Of a DNA stretch of 64,000 nt, positions 61,973 to 64,000 are shown piece after piece. Each line of letters starts with the position of its first letter. Position 1 is the first letter of the stretch. The position numbers and the translations under genes are program-made. The stretch comes from Dioscorea cayenensis subsp. rotundata (Eukaryota > Streptophyta > Magnoliopsida > Dioscoreales > Dioscoreaceae): NCBI RefSeq assembly GCF_009730915.1, contig NC_052487.1, positions 3,683,928-3,747,927 of the forward strand, written 5' to 3'. Below the pieces are notes generated by a model. That model was not told where the DNA came from. It worked only from the letters and a program-made list of their open reading frames with translations, and did no database searches.

Positions 61973-62689
61973 GAAATTGCCAAAAAAACCCTTTAAGTTT
62001 GTAAAATTGCCAAAAACACCCATTTAGTTTTGCAATCCCTAAAAACCCCCTCCTTTTAAACAAGATGTTTTTCAAACCCCCAAACCCTGTAACGGATGTG
62101 AACGGAGTAAGTTTCAAAATTTATAGACGAAAATGCCCTTGCATGGGGAGTCGTGGCTGCAGCCATCTCGGCGATTTGAGAGGAAGTGGGGTGGTTTTCC
62201 GTAGGGGTAACCCCGAGAGGCAATTTATTGGAGCCGTTTGCTTTTTTTCTCAACTCGCGTCTTCGACTCTTCCGTTTCGAGTCGTCTCCGAGTTGTCTCT
62301 ACGTGAGCCTCAGTATTTCGTGACTTTTTCATTTCCATCGGTATCTCAAAGGAGAAGTCCCCCGCGTAACTAGTTGGCATTTCATCAGTTTGCAATCTAA
62401 GGTATTGAGTATGTTTTATGATAAGCTGATCATTACAAAGAAAGATTTTTTTCGGTTTTGTTTTTGTGTTCTGTTTTTGTTGGAAGATATTGAAAGTCGC
62501 GTAGGGGATTTCTCAGTGAGGTTTTGTTAGACTGTAGGGAGATTTCTCGGCTAGGGTTTTGTTTTGTTTTGCATTTTCGTCTGTATACACTATCGAAAAA
62601 GTTTTTTCGATTGTTATGATTTGTGTAATATTTATAATGTACATTTCCCCTTTCATTTGATATGGTTGCAGTTTTACAAATGAGGTTGA

Positions 62690-62850
62690 CGTTTAAGAAA
62701 TGAGATGTTACAGTTTAAGTTTTGTTGTCTCTATTTAAGTATTCTCGTCTCTGTTTAATAAGCTGGGTCTCTGTTTAACATTTGATATTTCTGTTTAATA
62801 ATTGAGAGGTTACCGTTTAAAACATTAAATTTGCGCTTAAACTTTTGTGA
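62690..62850. repeat. Degenerate GTTTAA-word array, first cluster
   Basis: Seven words of the form (A/T/C/G)-G-T-T-T-A-A or a one-base variant occur in about 160 bases (cagtttaagt, ctatttaagt, ctgtttaata, ctgtttaaca, ctgtttaata, ccgtttaaaa, gcgcttaaac), spaced roughly 18-30 bases. A second cluster of eight lies at 63700-63880, on the other side of the ORF. Confidence 0.7.
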
Positions 62851-62880
62851 ATGTGTTGTTATTGTCGCAGGCTGGTGATT

Positions 62881-63690
62881 ATGGTGGTCAACCTAGTTAA
62901 TGGGCGATGCTATTTGACACCGGTAGTGGAGACTTTAACTGAATTGAAAAATAACATGACCCCTCGACACGGGAGATTGATTCGACGGACACCGCTTTAG
63001 CTGCTTATCGAGCTGGAAGCTATATACCAAGAGAGGGCCCCTTCTTGATTCTCTTTTGCAAAGATGCGATGGTCGCACCAATAAATTCAGGATCGGGAAA
63101 AGTCTGCTGAGTTTCGAACCTCAAGATGTGGCCCTCGTTCTTGGTACTCGTGCGATGACGACTGCGAGTGGTCTTTCGAAAGAAGAAAACCCGGTCGGTC
63201 GAAGGGAGGTATCTATCAAAAACCCTACGAGAGACACGAGACTCCATCAAGAGCACTCGGTGCAACTCTTCTGGCAGAGGGAGAAGAAGATAATTTTGTC
63301 AAACTCCTGATGGTGTACCTCATGGGTCCAGTCCTCTTTCCAAATACGTCATGCTCGGTTCCGAACTGGATCGTTGATTATGTCGATGATCTACCAGCCA
63401 TGGGGCGATACGAATGGGCGCAGGCGGCGCAGAGTGGCTTATGGAGGATATTCCACGAGCGTAGCTCGAGTGCAAGATAGATGCGCTCGGAAGAAGACCA
63501 ACACGGGGTACATTAAGGGTTGCTCGATCGCGCTTAACGATCGGGTTTTACTGAGATGACCCGGAACGGGGAAGAAAAGTCGGTTTTCGCAAGATTCCAA
63601 GGATGTTGTGCTACGGTGAAAGTACTTTACCTGAAGCGACGGCGAGTAGAAACCCGACATTGTCATCGCTCGATGGAAAAGAGGTAATAA
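62881..63690 (+). pseudogene. Plant-mobile-domain / DUF1985-like transposon ORF, decayed
   Basis: Starting near ATG 62881 (MVVNLVNGRCYL), the translation passes through several frames. It shows words typical of plant-mobile-domain and DUF1985 transposon proteins: QRCDGRTNKFRIGKSLLSF, FEPQDVALVLGTRAM, then LMVYLMGPVLFPNTSCSVPN and WIVDYVDDLPAMGRYEWAQA. Stops and frameshifts separate the blocks near 63000, 63190, 63310 and 63480. Such proteins are carried by Mutator-like elements and other plant transposons; the role is not well defined. Confidence 0.6.
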
Positions 63691-64000
63691 ATCATGGACA
63701 CTGTTTAACATAAGTCTTTAATGTTTAAACATTTTATTTAGCGTTTAACTTTAGTATTTACCGCTTAACTATTATTAAATCCTGGTTTAAATATTTTTGT
63801 TCTCGGTTTAATTATATTCTATAACGTTTAAATATATAAACGATCATGTTCAATATAGTTTTTATAGTTTAAAATGAATGATTTCATTTGAAAAATATTT
63901 GGTTTACATATGTTAGTTTCTGAAATCTGGTTCCGGCGAATCTTGAAGAAGAAATATTTGTTGTGTGCCAACCGGCGACTGGATGCTATTGCTTCCCGGA

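Larger units (their letters stand above)
61973..64000 (+). mobile_element. Mutator-like element, left part, running off the window
   Basis: The left end begins ggaaattgccaaaaaaaccc and repeats the attgccaaaaacacccattt theme, a form common at Mutator-like termini in plants. A GC-richer leader-like segment follows (62130-62400), then introns or spacers rich in a GTTTAA word, then a decayed plant-mobile-domain ORF. The right end lies outside the window, so inverted repeats and target duplication cannot be verified. Confidence 0.45.

Overview
This window is nuclear DNA from a flowering plant. It has AT-rich intergenic DNA, many short exons with GT-AG introns, plant-specific families (class III peroxidase, BURP, OVATE) and plant-type LINE, hAT, Mutator and Copia debris. 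The species cannot be read from the sequence. The low GC of the coding exons does not suggest a grass; a eudicot or a non-grass monocot fits. Two runs of exactly 1,000 N (8617-9616 and 49308-50307) are scaffold gaps.

Left part (1-19,600). After repeat-bearing intergenic DNA with a SINE-like relic comes a five-exon gene for an unrecognised 409-residue protein with an Asp/Glu tail (4827-7795, +). Next are the first gap and a decayed L1-type LINE (9617-14907), split by a GC-rich hAT-like insertion (13240-14129). From 14.9 to 19.6 kb I see AT-rich DNA with tandem duplications and a possible relic of a small minus-strand gene near 17.8 kb.

Centre (19,601-37,367, +). A long gene encodes a plant DNA polymerase theta (TEBICHI/POLQ family). 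In order it has a serine-rich N-terminus, a superfamily 2 helicase, a linker and a family A polymerase. Most helicase exons join cleanly in frame. The N-terminal exon, the linker and most polymerase exons carry small indels that break or locally shift the frame, and helicase motif VI is scrambled. Its introns hold a Mutator-like MITE and another dispersed repeat.

Right part. A BURP-domain gene (39983-42005, -) is followed by a MITE, a Copia primer-binding-site relic and an OVATE family gene whose C-terminal domain is out of frame by two homopolymer indels (45427-46238, -). After the second gap come an intact secretory peroxidase (52663-54358, +), a plastid-type phosphoribosylanthranilate isomerase (54624-56540, -) and an intact DDX11/CHL1-type Fe-S helicase (56783-60909, +). 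The last two are divergent, with 242 bp between start codons; that gap holds an E2F-like site and a transposon-end-like segment. The window ends inside a Mutator-like element carrying a decayed plant-mobile-domain/DUF1985-type ORF.

Functionally, two genome-maintenance helicases (polymerase theta and DDX11) lie within about 20 kb, next to a tryptophan-pathway enzyme and cell-wall/secretory genes. I found no evidence that these genes form a joint pathway. The observations most worth following are the uneven reading-frame damage in the polymerase theta gene and the compact divergent promoter of the isomerase and DDX11 genes.
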